NCBI GenBank assembly: GCA_037893225.1 | Contig: JAZGUH010000724.1 | Coordinates: 186,001 to 250,000 of the forward strand | Source: Hippasteria phrygiana | Taxonomy: Eukaryota > Echinodermata > Asteroidea > Valvatida > Goniasteridae | Reading direction: 5' to 3' | Length of the DNA stretch: 64,000 nucleotides | Shown: positions 12,401 to 25,400 of the stretch, one piece after another | How positions within the stretch are numbered: position 1 is the first letter of the stretch | Layout of the letters: each line of letters starts with the position of its first letter | The notes under the pieces: generated by a model | What the model was told of the DNA's origin: nothing | Seen by the model: only the letters and a program-made list of their open reading frames with translations | Databases searched by the model: none | Translations under genes and position numbers: made by a program

Positions 12401-12660
12401 CTCGGGCTAAATTTTGTGCAAATGGGTCACTTGGCGCAAATTTGTGGGTCAAATGGTCATTATTCAGCATTGTATCAGTTTTTCAAGTTTGGCTTAGTTG
12501 AAATTTACGGATTGGATTTAAATTTTCATAAATGGACGGAGGGCATAATAGGATATCACAGTTCAATTTTTTTGAAAATTGGGGACACGGTTCAAATATT
12601 GGGATAAAACGGGGGATTTTAAGCAATAAATTTGTATGGATGATGTAATTGGGTCTATCC
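9450..12660 (+). repeat. 187-bp satellite array (about 16-17 copies)
   Basis: Tandem monomers of about 187 bp. Landmarks are GGGTTAGTTGAAAT, CATGAGTGGACGGAGGGCAT, TAGGATATCTCAGGCC, TTGGTCACTTGGTTCAAAT, GGTCACTTTTGAG and GTGGCATAGAT. Outer monomers are most diverged and the central ones (about 10.3-12.3 kb) most similar, as expected of unequal exchange. At least two versions of the middle segment exist ('GGCACGTGGCATAGATGGTAAAATTG' type and 'GGCTTGTGGCATAGATTATAGAATTT' type), and they occur in runs. Apparent frames (10352-10708, 12416-12607) come from the repeat. Confidence 0.93.
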
Positions 12661-15139
12661 AAGAAAATACAAAAAAACCCAACTTTGGATGTGACATCGA
12701 TCAGCGGACCCACTTATTGCCCACAAACATTTTGCCTTGGCTGAAATGACTAGTCAAGATGTGGGTGGTTTTCATGCCATTAAGACACTAAAATGGAATT
12801 GTGCCGAGGGAAACATAAAAATGATTTCAGTCATGTACTGTTACTGTTAGCTGTTACATATGTTACATTATTCCTCCATGGTTACATGTATACAAATCAA
12901 TGTTCAATTGTTAAGTTTTCAAACAATATAATACTCGGCATGAACAACAGCGATTATTTCCCTTTGCGGTTTATTTGCAATTTAACGTCTCTATGATTTT
13001 TTGGCTTTTGCGTTGGATCAACATAATCCAAATGTTAGGGAAACTCAAACTGGTTTTTGTAGTAAAATAGTGAGTAGTTTACAGATGTTGTTTTTTGTTT
13101 TTTTCCTTTTTTCCTTTTTGGGGGGTGGGCGGTGTCGGCGCTAGATGAATCACCAAGCAGGTAATAGTCCTTGTCGTATCATCCATCCTGTTCCTTGTTC
13201 TACATACATGTTGTTGCTGATTTCTTGGTAAAGATGCTACCGGTATGCATTGTATGACGAGAATAATAGTGTGGCATTTTGAAGTTTCACCGCGTCTTCC
13301 TGTCTGCATTGACAATTTAGCACCTATCATCAATTTAGCATGGGCGTTGTTTTGTGGCTTTTTTAGATAGCCTATTGTATAGCATAGTCTTGCCCACAGG
13401 AAAATCGAATACATTAGCAAGGCAGTTAGTTCCTCCATGGTTATACCATGGAGCTATAGCTCCATGGTTATACACTGTGTTTACACTCGATCCAGCAAAG
13501 AGGTAATCGGATCCTGCGGTCGCAATAAAACCAAGCTGTGCTGGGGTTTGATAATAGACTCGCAGGGTGCGTGGTCCAGGGTGGTGGGGGTAGGGGAGGG
13601 GGGGGGGGGGTGGAACTAGCCGACCAACCGAATAATACTAATTTGTTCATCTACAGTATATTGTAATCGATAGGAGCAACATTTTGCAAATAATCTTTTC
13701 TTATATCGCAGTGGTCGTACAATTTCCATTCCATTTATCTCTATTATTCCCAGTTAAACAAAAAGATCTATTTACACTTTTCAGCGCTGTTGTAATGTTT
13801 TCCGTAGGGCGAAAAAAAACACTGTTCGGAACAACTGTCGTTGTTTTGGTAATATACGAATACTACATTTATTTCAGCAAATAAATGAACAGTGAATTAA
13901 GAACAACACCAGAAGTTCTGTTTAGAGGAAATACACGTCCAGACACGTTTTGTGTGAGCGCCATGAAGTTAATTGAGTAATCAAACATCATCCAAATAAA
14001 CAGCAAATTGTTAAACTTGATGCCGCTGTCACACCAAAAATATTTGAACCTCAAAACGTTTCTCGAATAAAATATTTTTACTTGGTTCAGAATAGCCCGA
14101 ATAAACGAGGGGAGGAAAATGCTTTCCGCATGCTCCTATAGCATCCTCCTCGAATGCTTTCCGAATGCTTTCCCGGCGAACGGCTCGTTTGGTTTAATAT
14201 CACACCGATTTCAAATGGAACGCTTTCCGATTCCTTTCCAAACGCTCTCCGAATAGGTCGGACGCTTCTCGAATAGCCAGTTTCCTTTCCGTTTACCACA
14301 AGTTGAATGAAATCATCGTCGAAACCACTGGCTTTATATCAGGAAACGGCGGACGTTTGGAATGGATTCGTTCTGTTCGAGGTAGGTACTATCTGGGTTA
14401 GAGCATGGAGGTGCGTTCGTTATGTTCGAGCTCTGTTCGAGGTACGTTCGTGATGTTCGGGTCACTCGTTAAGGAATCGGAAAGCGTGCGACAAGCGTTC
14501 GGCCAATTCGAGCTACGTTCTACCTGTGTTCGAGTGGGGGACAGGTGCCGAAAACATCAGGAGAATGTAATTCTCATTTTTCAGCAAAAAGGGTCGAAAG
14601 GTCTCCCCAATTCTCTCTTGCAAATAATTGTAAACGGGTGACTCCGAGTTTGTGTATTAAGCCTTTTTTCGATCAGGCTGCTTTTTTGTTGTTTGTAAAT
14701 ACTTCAACGATTGTTCATGAGCAACAGTGACATACTTTCATAATATAGGCCCAAACAGGGGCACCCGAAGGTGAACATAAACGTAAAAGGGGCAGGGACA
14801 CGGACACGTTGTAGTTTTATATAAGCCACTTATGTAACGCGTGGGGAGTATGAAATCCACCCCTGTTAATAATCTGCCAGTGTTTACCGTGTTGAAAAAT
14901 GCTTGATATCTGTTCCTTCCTCCATGATATAAGCATGGAGGAAGGATGATATAAGCATGGAGGAAGGATAAGACAATGTTGCCACCCGGGTTCTGGCCTG
15001 GAGTGTGGTTGTTTATTTGCGATACTGCGGTTAAAAACTTGTTGTCTGAGTCTAGGAATCCGGCGATCACGTGTGGTCCAGGACGTATCAAGCAAGATAA
15101 CAAGGGTGTAAATAAACATGTTGTGGTGAGCTTATTTGT

Positions 15140-15422
15140 GGATATAAAGCCGACTCAGTGCGTCCACAGATTATACCACGTCTGCCGTACTGTGAAGTTC
15201 TCTTCAGTCGAAGTCAGCCGAACCATACGAAAGCTAAAGCCAACATGACTCGCAGTTTTGGTGGTTTGAAAAGGTCAACGGGGAAGTTTTCATCAAGTGT
15301 GACAGCTCTAGTTCTCCGGGACCAAACGACGGGAAACCTCTTTCCCAAACAACCGGGAAGCCTTGCAGTTCTGTCAGGAACTTGATGCAGCATTCGTCTT
15401 AGGGTAAACTAGAAGATATCAA
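15140..15422 (+). promoter_or_regulatory. Possible promoter and first exon
   Basis: GATATAAAG (about 15139) is a plausible TATA box. About 110 bp downstream AACATGACTCG starts a 46-codon basic frame (ATG near 15245, stop 15383-15385). A donor-like AAG|GTAACG follows at about 15422/15423. A CACGTG E-box lies upstream at about 15069. The arrangement looks like a small promoter plus exon, or a retroelement LTR end. I do not recognise the peptide and no downstream exon in phase is evident. Confidence 0.2.
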
Positions 15423-15769
15423 GGTAACGTGTTTACTGTTCCATGTGGGTGATCTTATAGACCTATACATGTATGTAACTCGGTCGCATATATATTGCTT
15501 TTTGACGTTTGCTAGTTTATTTCCTATTGTTACGGCATGGTGAAAACTGTCTAGTTCCCCGACGTAATGGCTTTGAATGTGACGATGTTTGCTGTTGGAA
15601 CCAGACTATCAATGGTCTCTGATTTTATTTCCCTTTTAACAAATTTCTCCAAAAGCACTCAAATCAAAGGGAAGAAAATTAAATCTACTGAAATAAAAAT
15701 TGATTCAATACCTAAAACTAGTAAAAGGCTAAAACTTAAAAAATCTTTTCGAATTTTTTTTTTAAAAAT

Positions 15770-15850
15770 CAGACAGCACGGCATGGATTCGAACCAAGGT
15801 CCCTAGCCATCAAAACCAACGCCGAAGCGCTTTGGCAGGATCGGCACTCT
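15770..15850 (-). mobile_element. tRNA-derived SINE fragment
   Basis: On the minus strand there is an RNA polymerase III B-box match (GGTTCGAATCC) in tRNA-like context. The A-box half is weak and the 3' tail is not recognisable, so it is a decayed SINE or tRNA pseudogene. Confidence 0.4.
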
Positions 15851-16407
15851 GATCTGATACGTTTGCATTGTGTTTTTACCATGCCGTAATAATTATGCAT
15901 TTGAAAGTCGTGTAATAACACGGCGCGGCTGACGTCACTGTGGCCAATCCTTGGGATTTTTCCCAAGATCTTTGGAATTTTGGTGGGGAAAATATGGATT
16001 GCACATGCGCAAAGTGCTTCTTCCCGTGCTCTGTGTTAAATGCATTGCACAGTGTTGGGAATTCTTGGGAATTTTACTGGCTGAATCTTGGGAATTTCAA
16101 ATTTCATGAGTGGACGTAAAATAGCCACTGCGAAAATGAATACATATAGAATACAACATGATGAGGTGTAGGTAGGTACACTTGTACTTTGTAGTTGTTG
16201 TACGTACACATAAGCACGGAGGAAGTTTGGTCATCAGGTCATGATTCCTTACTCACTTGGCCATGCTTGGACCTTTCTTGGACTTTCTCAAGTAAGAAAA
16301 GACCTTTACCTTGGCTAATGAGGACGACAGAATTCAGAACGCAACGCGAAAACAAAGATGGCGATCACCGCGACGTGTAGTAAACACGCAAAACCGCATT
16401 GATTCGA

Positions 16408-16428
16408 ATGGCAACTGCCGTAAAGCGC
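16408..16428 (+). CDS. ParB/MTase gene, candidate first coding exon
   Basis: ATG at 16408, peptide MATAVKR, then donor CGC|GTAAGA in phase 0, which fits the phase-0 acceptor at 17400. An upstream ATG at about 16356 (GATGGCGATC) opens only a 14-codon frame that stops before this ATG. The CpG-rich context fits a 5' end. The short length makes this assignment tentative. Confidence 0.4.
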
Positions 16429-19400
16429 GTAAGAAAATTGCATTTTCTACCGCAATAAACTGTGCAAAATTACCAAAAACGATGTAAATATAATTAAGAG
16501 AAGTCTGCTTTAGGTTGAAAAAGTAATTTTGGAATGAGAAAAAATACCATTTGACTCTAATTTGACCAAAACTAAAGAGGGGCCCTACACAAACAAAGTT
16601 AATAATAGGCTAATCCATGTTACTGCTACTACTACCATGACTACTACTAGTTTTTGAGTAACTCCAGCTTACATGCTCATGACATTGCCATTGGGAATTC
16701 GCATACATAGCATGCGAATTCCCAATTTCATGAGCATGTAAGCTGGAGTTACTCGAGCTAAATCCATGTAAGCCTAGGCCAACATATACACCATGTGCGC
16801 GGATCATATTTCCGACAATATGTTCGCCCTATGCGTATTAAACTATTTTGTCCGATTTGTAGGCTTAAGTGTATGTTGTAAATTAAATACAAATTTTTTT
16901 TAGTACCGATTATGCTTAGTTGTAGGCCTATTTTTTGTAGGCCCTAACTCGTCACTTTCATGACTGAAACCCTAACTCAAAAAGTGTCAATGTAAGGAGA
17001 CTCAAGACTCTGTAAAAAATATATAAACCCTCCTATGGAAACATACATTCTGTGTCGATGTCAAGTAAATTTGTAGCCCCTTAAGTCAAAATAAATCAAA
17101 TGACCGTTTCAGCAGCAGTGCCCTCATTTGTCAGGAAATGCACTAAAGATTAACAAAAAAGTGATGTCAAGTTGCTTTTATACATTTAAGACGGAGTAGA
17201 AAATTGCACATAATGTTTCCTAGGTAGGGAATTCATGCAATGGACCCTTTAATGAACCTTTGCTCTACGATTGAATTTTTGGACTATCAGGCGGAACCCT
17301 AAACTGGGGCTGTGTAGGCATGTACTGGTAGCGTTATGTACATGTACATGGCATTTTCTGCACATCAAAAGTGAATGTTTCTTATTATTTTGTACCTAGG
17401 TTGTCTTCAAAAGCCCTGCTGACAAGCCGCGCATCCTGTTAAGTCGTCAATTTCTGTGGCAAGTGAATAGCTTTTGTAAGATTTTCAAGCCGAATCCAGC
17501 ATCATTGTCCCCAGTACATGACTTCATTGAACTATTTGCTGTCAACTACCCAGACACCGCTAAAACTTCCATGCCTGATGACACTCCCAGCTCCCTGGAA
17601 GTGTACAGCTTTGAAGAAGGTGACCAGACTGAGATACAACCCCCCAGTCAGAGGTGATTAACTAATCATACAGTCAGTAAAATTTCTGTTGGTTTGGAAA
17701 AATCTAAGGGGTGAAGGGAGAAGGGCCATGCTCCCCTCCTGGTCCCCCTCCCCCCCAAAAAAGGAAAATGTGAAACTGAATTTCCATGCCATAATATTTC
17801 ATTCCCTACTGAAACAGTCTAAAAATAGCCACATGCCTTAGAAAAACCATGTACAGATTACACAAAGAAATCATCCAATGTTTTAGAAATTCCCTAAAAA
17901 AAATGTTGTGAGTGGCACTGCATTTCTTTTATCTGCAAGCTCTGAATCCTTTCTGTAATATTAAAACTTGATGGGTAAATTTCTTTTGTTAAGCTGCTCA
18001 GTGCTTGGTGATCAGCGTCAACAAACTCAAAATGCACTCTGGAGCTTTAAAATAGCTATTATTATGGCCATTCAAAATTGATTTTTAGGTTTTTATCACT
18101 CGGATCGAACAAAAAATTCAGTCGAGAGGGGAATTTATATTTATATTTTATATTTAAGGGGAAATGCCAGGCCAACACGGTCCATATCCCACGGTAACAT
18201 CGTGGGTGGGCTGCCATGTGGACCGGCCCCGCTGTCAGTGGTCAATGGCACACAGCGATGGGCACACAGAAAACCACGTTTCACTGAATACTAGAAACAA
18301 AACATTGAGACCTAAAACAAAAGTCATGAAAGCATAAAATACATATATGCAGAAAGAGGGACCAAGTTTTGTTAATTAAACCTTCATTCATAAATACCTG
18401 CATGTAAGACAGTTTACCCTTCCTATTGGTCACATGGCCGGTCTTAAACGGATGATAAAGACTTGCTGGCTGGTCTTAAACACTTTCCAGTGTTGCATGA
18501 AATTTGGACGCCGGTGAAATCTAGTCGCTTTGCCCTTTTATTGGTTGAAACCTCACAAGGCATGCTCAATACTACAAACGAGTCTGTATTTCATAATAGT
18601 CCTTAACCCAAAGTCCTGAATCCTCCAATTTCAATATGATTTTCCACAAACTCTAGGGAGTTGGGGTTAATTCATGCTGTACCGGCAACTTGCATTTTGG
18701 GGTTAATTCACGCTGTACCGGCAACTTGCATTCTGCGTAATATCGCGCAGTACGCGGCACGCATGCGCCAATGCCCATATTATGACTGATCACGTCATGT
18801 GGGACTGATCATGTGAGTGAGGATAACCGAGGAACATACATTGTACCATAAACATATCTAAAGGGGTGTTTAAAAAAATATGAAGTATAATTATTTGACA
18901 AAATCGTTGGAAACTTATATTTTTGGCTTGTTTTGGTGTGTTTGACCCAAAAGTTATTTTTGAATGGAAATAACTATGTGGTTGGCTGGTATTAAACGTA
19001 CGTTTAAAACCGGCCATTTACTTATTCCCTTATTAAAGATTTTCATAGTTCCAATCTTTTCCAATGCTGTTTGCCTCAGAAATCGTTCACGTTAAAGTTT
19101 TTGAAATCTGTTTGCGCATGATTTGGACATGTACCATGCTGGCTCCTGCCCTTTCATTGTTGTTCTTGCTGTTCTAGCCATGTATAGCAGTGGGAACCAG
19201 AGTCCGCCTAATGCGTGCATACTAATGCACCATGCGATGTTGGAAAAATGGAGTTGCCCGAGGATTTGCAAGAAATTTTTCTGAAATAAAAATACACTTT
19301 ATTGGAGAAAATGCACACTTTACAAAAAAAATCAGGGCGGGCATGAAATTTGGGACGGGCGGAGACGAAAACCTAAAAATCTATTTTAAATGGCCTTTTA

Positions 19401-22400
19401 CATAGATTCTCATTGGTGGTACTTTATTTGGTAAGAAAATAGTGGAATTTAGGTTCATAATTGCACATAAAAACATTTTTTTGGGGACAACAAATTACAG
19501 TGACTTGAACTGATCTTCATGCATCTTTCAACGTCTGCATGGACTCCACACTTATAGTCTCCTGACAATGAACAGAGCGTACGTACTGTCCAAAACTTAA
19601 AGTTTGTCCCTGTTCTTTGCAGAACCCCACAAACTCAAAAAAGATGTTCTCACATAGTGCCACTGTAAATGTTTATCTTGAACTTCTGTAAACCAATAGT
19701 ATTGCCATGACATAACATTTATTCTCATTACATATCTATTGGTCAATTTTCAGTCGGCCAAAGAAGCGAAAGCAAAGTGACATCAGTGTTCCACCTCTCC
19801 TGAATAAACAACGCAGGGCATCTCAGCCATCGACATCTGCCCCATCCTGCAGTCCATACAAAACAGAGACTGACAGAGCTTTTCTAGGTAAGTTCCAACC
19901 ATTTGTTACTGTTATTGCGTGTCAATGTGAAAGCCTGCATCCCCATAAATGCTATGGGAAGGATGCTAATTACTACTATAGGAGAAACAAATATATGTTT
20001 GTTGCCAGTTACAATTTGTATTTAGGAACAAAGTAGAGTTAGGAAAAAGAGGTTTATTGTAGATCACAGAACATCCTAATGAGTTGTAAACGCAAGGCAT
20101 TGATAGTTTCCTTGTAATCGCATGGTTTTCATTGAAAACAAACACGGTTACTATATAGGCCTATTTCTTTACTTTCTTTGTTAACCATACCTTTTTCAGC
20201 ATGCCTGCTATGTTTCTTGTAAATGTTTCTGCATGATCAATTCACCTCTTGCATTAATGACAGTAATATTTTCAGTTTGGGTCATTGTTTTGAACGATAT
20301 AAGGGGTTTATACAGTTTACTTGGATAAAGTATTGTATCCACCACTAAACCTATAGACTAAGCCGTGTCCGCACTGGAAATTTTTTTTGAAGGTTTTACC
20401 GAGACGATGGTAAAATGAAAAATGGTCAAATGTGATCCGCACTTGGACTTTCGACACTGGAAAATTTTACTGAGACCGTGGTAGAAGTAACCGAGCTGTC
20501 GATATAATGACTCATGAGGGCGCTTTCCGTGACCTTTCTACATTGACGCGATTGAACCCAAATCACGCGTGCCTTTTCATTTTTTCAGCTGATGTGCACA
20601 CGCAGGCCTACGTCTTTGGCACCAATCAAACTTCCAACTTTATCAATAATAGTATCTGCCATGATTGCGACCAAAAGAGGAACAACGCACTGCAATTTTA
20701 AATTTTGCCACATCTGCACCGCACTGCGGTGTAACAATGCAAAGCGCATGCATGGTTTCCCTGCGAAGCATGACCTTGCACTTGGGCCGGATGTACGCTT
20801 TTAAGTTTTACCAAAAAAAGTGCGGACAGGGCTTTATTCTCTCCAGAAAAGTAAGGGGAAGAAAGTACATGTATATATCAGTTTATAATTGCTTGTAGAA
20901 ACCAGCTCACAACAAAGAGAGAGAGAGAGGATGGGGAAAGTTGGTTGAAGCAAAAGCAGCCAAATATTCATTCAACAGGAAACTCATTAAGTTGCTTGGA
21001 GAATTCCAAACCATATCTTCTCTCCATGGAGGCTACCCCCATACCCTCTCTACATGTAGGACCTAGCTCTATTATGCTCTAGGACAAACTAATTAATCAA
21101 GTGTTTCCTTGGGAGTGTAACCGTAGAAACAATGACCTCTTGTGGAGCATAGAGGAAAGAAAACAGATGGGCCATTAACCAAGGCTGACCATGAGCTGTG
21201 GTCACTGTACATGTACATGTATGTGTGTACATGTACATGTAATTTGGCAAACAGAGTACTGTCATGAGAAACATATTTGGCTATAGGGCCATCGCGGATT
21301 TGTCCATATTTGTCCAAGTACAAATCTGTGATGGCCCTAAAGCCAAATATCGTTCCCATGACATACTCTTATTACTTTGTGCCAAATTCCATGCTTTTAA
21401 TAATTGTGCAAGCTGCCTCACTATAAATTGGCAGAGTCTGAGTTTAATCCGCTGCCAATGTTTCACAAAGATTCATTTTATCCCCTCTACAGACATGAGC
21501 AGCACCATCTGTATTGTGTACTAACCACATTATTTTCTCCTGTTCCACAGGTATGGACAACTCGGTTTGTACTTTCCAGCAACTCAGAAAGGCTAGGGAG
21601 AAGGCCTTACGCTATTCTTACCATCAAGATAACTACAATTTTTTCTCCCTCTCTCGATTTATCCCTACAGGTTTGCAATTATCTACCTCTCCCTGCTTGG
21701 GTACCCTCTCACCGCCTCTTCAAAGGAGATGGAACCAAATTCTACATGGTACCTCCATTAAACTCATCAATGTCCTCTCTCAACAGTGTCAAACTACACT
21801 TCAGAACCTCCATCAGAATATTGCCCACCTCGACTCGGAACTTAGATCCAGTTGTTCTGACACCAGATACAGTAAATTCCATGATGAGATTGATAAGAGC
21901 GTATCTAACCTTGACTCTGTTCTGCTTAACAGGAGAAACAAGAAGATTGGTGGCTTGCTTACCAAGCAACATCAACGCAGACAGAGACGCTTTAGACGCC
22001 CCAGGCCCCAGTCTACACCACCACCCCCTTCCAATACTGTAGTTAACCTTTCTTCATCATCCATATCTGACGCTGAACATAAACTTCTCTCAAAGGGTCT
22101 TAATTTTTGTCCTACTCCCCACACTGTGAACCAGGTAGAGCTCAGCCAAGATCTCACGGAATACTACCGTAGGATCCGTCTCCGAGAGTTTTTCCTTGAT
22201 TCTGACCGATGTGACCCAGAACCGTTCCGTGTCAAAAGTACCTGGGTACCCCCCAAGAATCGTGTACCAGCCCTCGAGACTTATGTTCCAGTTGTCAGTT
22301 CTCAAGTCACTAACCCTGATAACTTTGTCCACAGAACTCATGACAATCTCCGCAGAGAGGAGCGCTTGGCGTTGAATGCCTTGCGCTCCCGTACTGATAT

Positions 22401-25400
22401 CATCATCAAGCCGGCCGACAAAGGTTCAGCTGTGGTCATCATGGATCGTCATCAGTACATTGACGAGGCCCACCGCCAGTTGAACAATCATACTAACTAC
22501 ATCTGCCTTGACTCTGACCCCACAGGTACATTCTCTCAAGAGATACAACAGGTGCTGGACGATATGCGATCACGTGACCAGCTGTCTAAGAAAGCTCATA
22601 AATTTCTCTCTCCCTCTGACTGTAGGACTGCCAGATTTTATCTCCTTCCAAAGATTCACAAGGCTGGCAACCCCGGTAGGCCCATTGTCTCTGGTAATGG
22701 TTCACCTACGGAACGTATCTCCCTGTTTATTGACAGTTTTCTCAAACCCCTCGTTCCACAGATGCCATCATACATCCATGACACCCCAGACTTTCTGCGC
22801 AAGCTGGATGGAATCAAGAACAAGATTCCCAGCACAGCCATCATTGGGACTTTTGACGTTTCATCCCTGTACACCAACATCCCCCACGAGGAGGGTATTC
22901 GTGCTTGTTCCTCGTCCCTGGCCAAGGCAGGACACACAACCCCACCCATCAGTGATATTGGCACCCTCATGAGACTTGTACTAACCAAGAACAATTTTTC
23001 CTTCCTAGGCAAACACTATCTACAGGTACACGGTACAGCCATGGGCACTCGCATGGCCCCCTCCTTTGCATGCCTCTTCATGGGCGACCTCGAAGAGCGC
23101 ATGCTTGCCTTAGCACCATGTCGCCCCTGGGTATGGTGGAGATATATTGACAATGTATTTTTCATCTGGACCAGTGATCAGGACAGTCTGGAGACTTTCA
23201 TTAATCACATTAATTCCTTCCACAGGACCATCAAGTTTACATCAGAGTATTCAGTGCATCAGACCAACTTCCTGGATGTCACCATCCGCAAGGAAGACAA
23301 CTCGGTAACCACTGATCTGTATTCTAAACCCACAGACACCCACCAGTACCTCCACTCCTCCAGCTGTCACCCCAGGCATTGCAAGACAGGCATAGCATTC
23401 AGTCAGGCACTTAGACTCAGAAGGATTTGTTCTAATAATTCTGACTTTTCCCATCATGTACAGGTACTGAAGAATAACTTGGTTGCCAGGGGCCACAGCT
23501 CCCGCCAAGTTCAACGTGCTATCGCCAGAGCCAAATCTATCACCAGAGATTTTGCGCTCAAGAAAAAGACACCTAGCACTAATGCCGACCCCAAGATTCC
23601 CTTGGTCACCACCTTTCATCCTAGTCTCCCTCCCCTTCGTAAAATAACTAATGACAACCATCATATCCTTCATACTTCAGATCGCCTTGCCCGTGCCGCC
23701 CCTGACAACCCAATATTGGCTTATAGGCGCCCCCGTAATCTACGAGACCTGATTGTTCGAGCCGAGGTCCCCACCTTGGCTGCATCCCCTCCCATACAGC
23801 ATGGTACTTTTAAGTGCAATTCCAGGTGTGTTGTTTGCCATACTCACATGCAGGAGTCTGACTCCTTTTCTGGCCATTCATCTGGAACTACTCACAGAAC
23901 CAATGGCAACATTACTTGCAACACCTCTAATGTCATATATCTCATTTCTTGCAGGGTTTGTGGTATCCAGTATGTCGGGGAGACCAAGAACACGCTCAAG
24001 AAGCGTTTCTATGGCCATCGATCGACTGTAAACACCAAGAAAATTGACACCCCTGTTGGTCATCACTTCAACTTGCCTAACCATTCCATTTCTGATATGA
24101 TTCTACAGGGCATAGAATCACTTTTCCACCGCAAGGACTCGGTTCGCCTCAGCCGAGAGAAAGTTTGGATGAAACGTCTTCGGACTATTCAACCACATGG
24201 TCTAAACATCCAGGAAGGGAATGATTAACTTTTAATTTTTCCCCCATTGTCATTTGTTTACAGATTATCCTCCTGGCAAACCCTCTTGGGGTCTCTTGGC
24301 CAAATGGGGTTGTCTTACCATTTCCTGTTTATCTTTGCCACTAACCACATTCCTTTGTCCAATTCCCCAGCTTCAACCTTCATCCTAATCCCTCCCCGCA
24401 TTCATCCTTACCCAAACCTCTCTCTTTGATGTTTACCCACTGCCATGCTCCCTTGCATCCCTCTTTTGTGTTTCTCCACCCACCCCCTCATGCATGTGTG
24501 TTCCCTACATGTTTGTTTCTTGTACTCTGTCATTTGCCTTTGAGAAAGAACTTGCTTAAGTTCGAAACGTCAGGCCAGCTAATTTTTTGATTTAAAGATT
24601 TAGTTACTTTAAATGTTTAACTGCTCTCATTTGATATTCTCTACCATGCAAAGTCTCATATCACATTCATGATTTAAAGGTAACATATTCTTTTGTCTTT
24701 CACTTACAGGCTATGCAATTATAATTGATGTGATTGGACTTAATGAGCTTCAAATTCACAAAGTTACTTGCCGGCACAGTTACCCTAACAAAAATAAATG
24801 GGAAATCACGTGAAAAATTAAAACATCTTGATATTTAGCCCAAAAAAATAAACGGGGGGGAAATGTGTTTGTGCAGTCAAGCATAAGATAAATTGGCAGA
24901 GTCTGAGTTTAATCCGCTGCCAATGTTTCACAAAGATTTAGTTACTTTAAATGTTTAACTGCTCTCATTTGATATTCTCTACCATGCAAAGTCTCATATC
25001 ACATTCATGATTTAAAGGTAACATATTCTTTTGTCTTTCACTTACAGGCTATGTCAAGATTTCGTTGCAGAATCTTGAGGTTGGCAAACAAATAAGACCA
25101 GTACGTGACGACTTTGTTGCCAGCCTACAGCAACGCATGCAGAGGTTTTCTATGTACGCCTACCAACCATTAATGGTCATCACCAAGACACTCAAGGACA
25201 AGAAGCACTTCAATGAAGCTAATGTAAGTCTACTCTATGAAGTTGTTATTGGTTTAACAGCTAGAATATTTTCCTGATTAAATAAATACAAATAAATTGA
25301 AGTGGTATACAACTTTATATTGTATCAACAATCTCAAATCGCTGTAATTAGCCCATTCGTCAGGTCAACAGATCACACAGCCACTGATATCAGTGCAGGT

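Larger units (their letters stand above)
12661..16407. other. Gene-poor spacer with hairpins
   Basis: No certain exon. Contents: a CCATGGAG hairpin at about 13430-13476, a G run at 13599-13610, a region rich in CTTTCCGAATG and GTTCGA words with a 16-bp inverted repeat (14222/14473; CGCTTTCCGATTCCTT and its complement), and a CCTCCATG/CATGGAGG hairpin at about 14917-14966. A possible promoter/first exon and a tRNA-SINE fragment are listed separately. Confidence 0.45.
21474..24600 (+). mobile_element. Penelope-like element, full-length ORF
   Basis: An insertion bounded by AAAGATT on both sides (21467-21473 and 24594-24600). The uninterrupted duplicate (24888-24960) shows the joined site with a single AAAGATT. 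It contains an 80-bp leader, one long ORF and a 3' region of about 370 bp with a hammerhead-like motif. No second, LTR-like copy of its terminus is present, so this is a simple insertion. It lies in an intron of the ParB/methyltransferase gene on the same strand. Confidence 0.85.

Noticed and set aside
13079..13438. 119-codon minus-strand frame
   Set aside because: Low-complexity Lys/Thr/Pro end, no domain, no splice context.
21404..22042. 212-codon overlapping frame in the Penelope-like element
   Set aside because: Alternative frame of the long reverse transcriptase ORF; no domain similarity.
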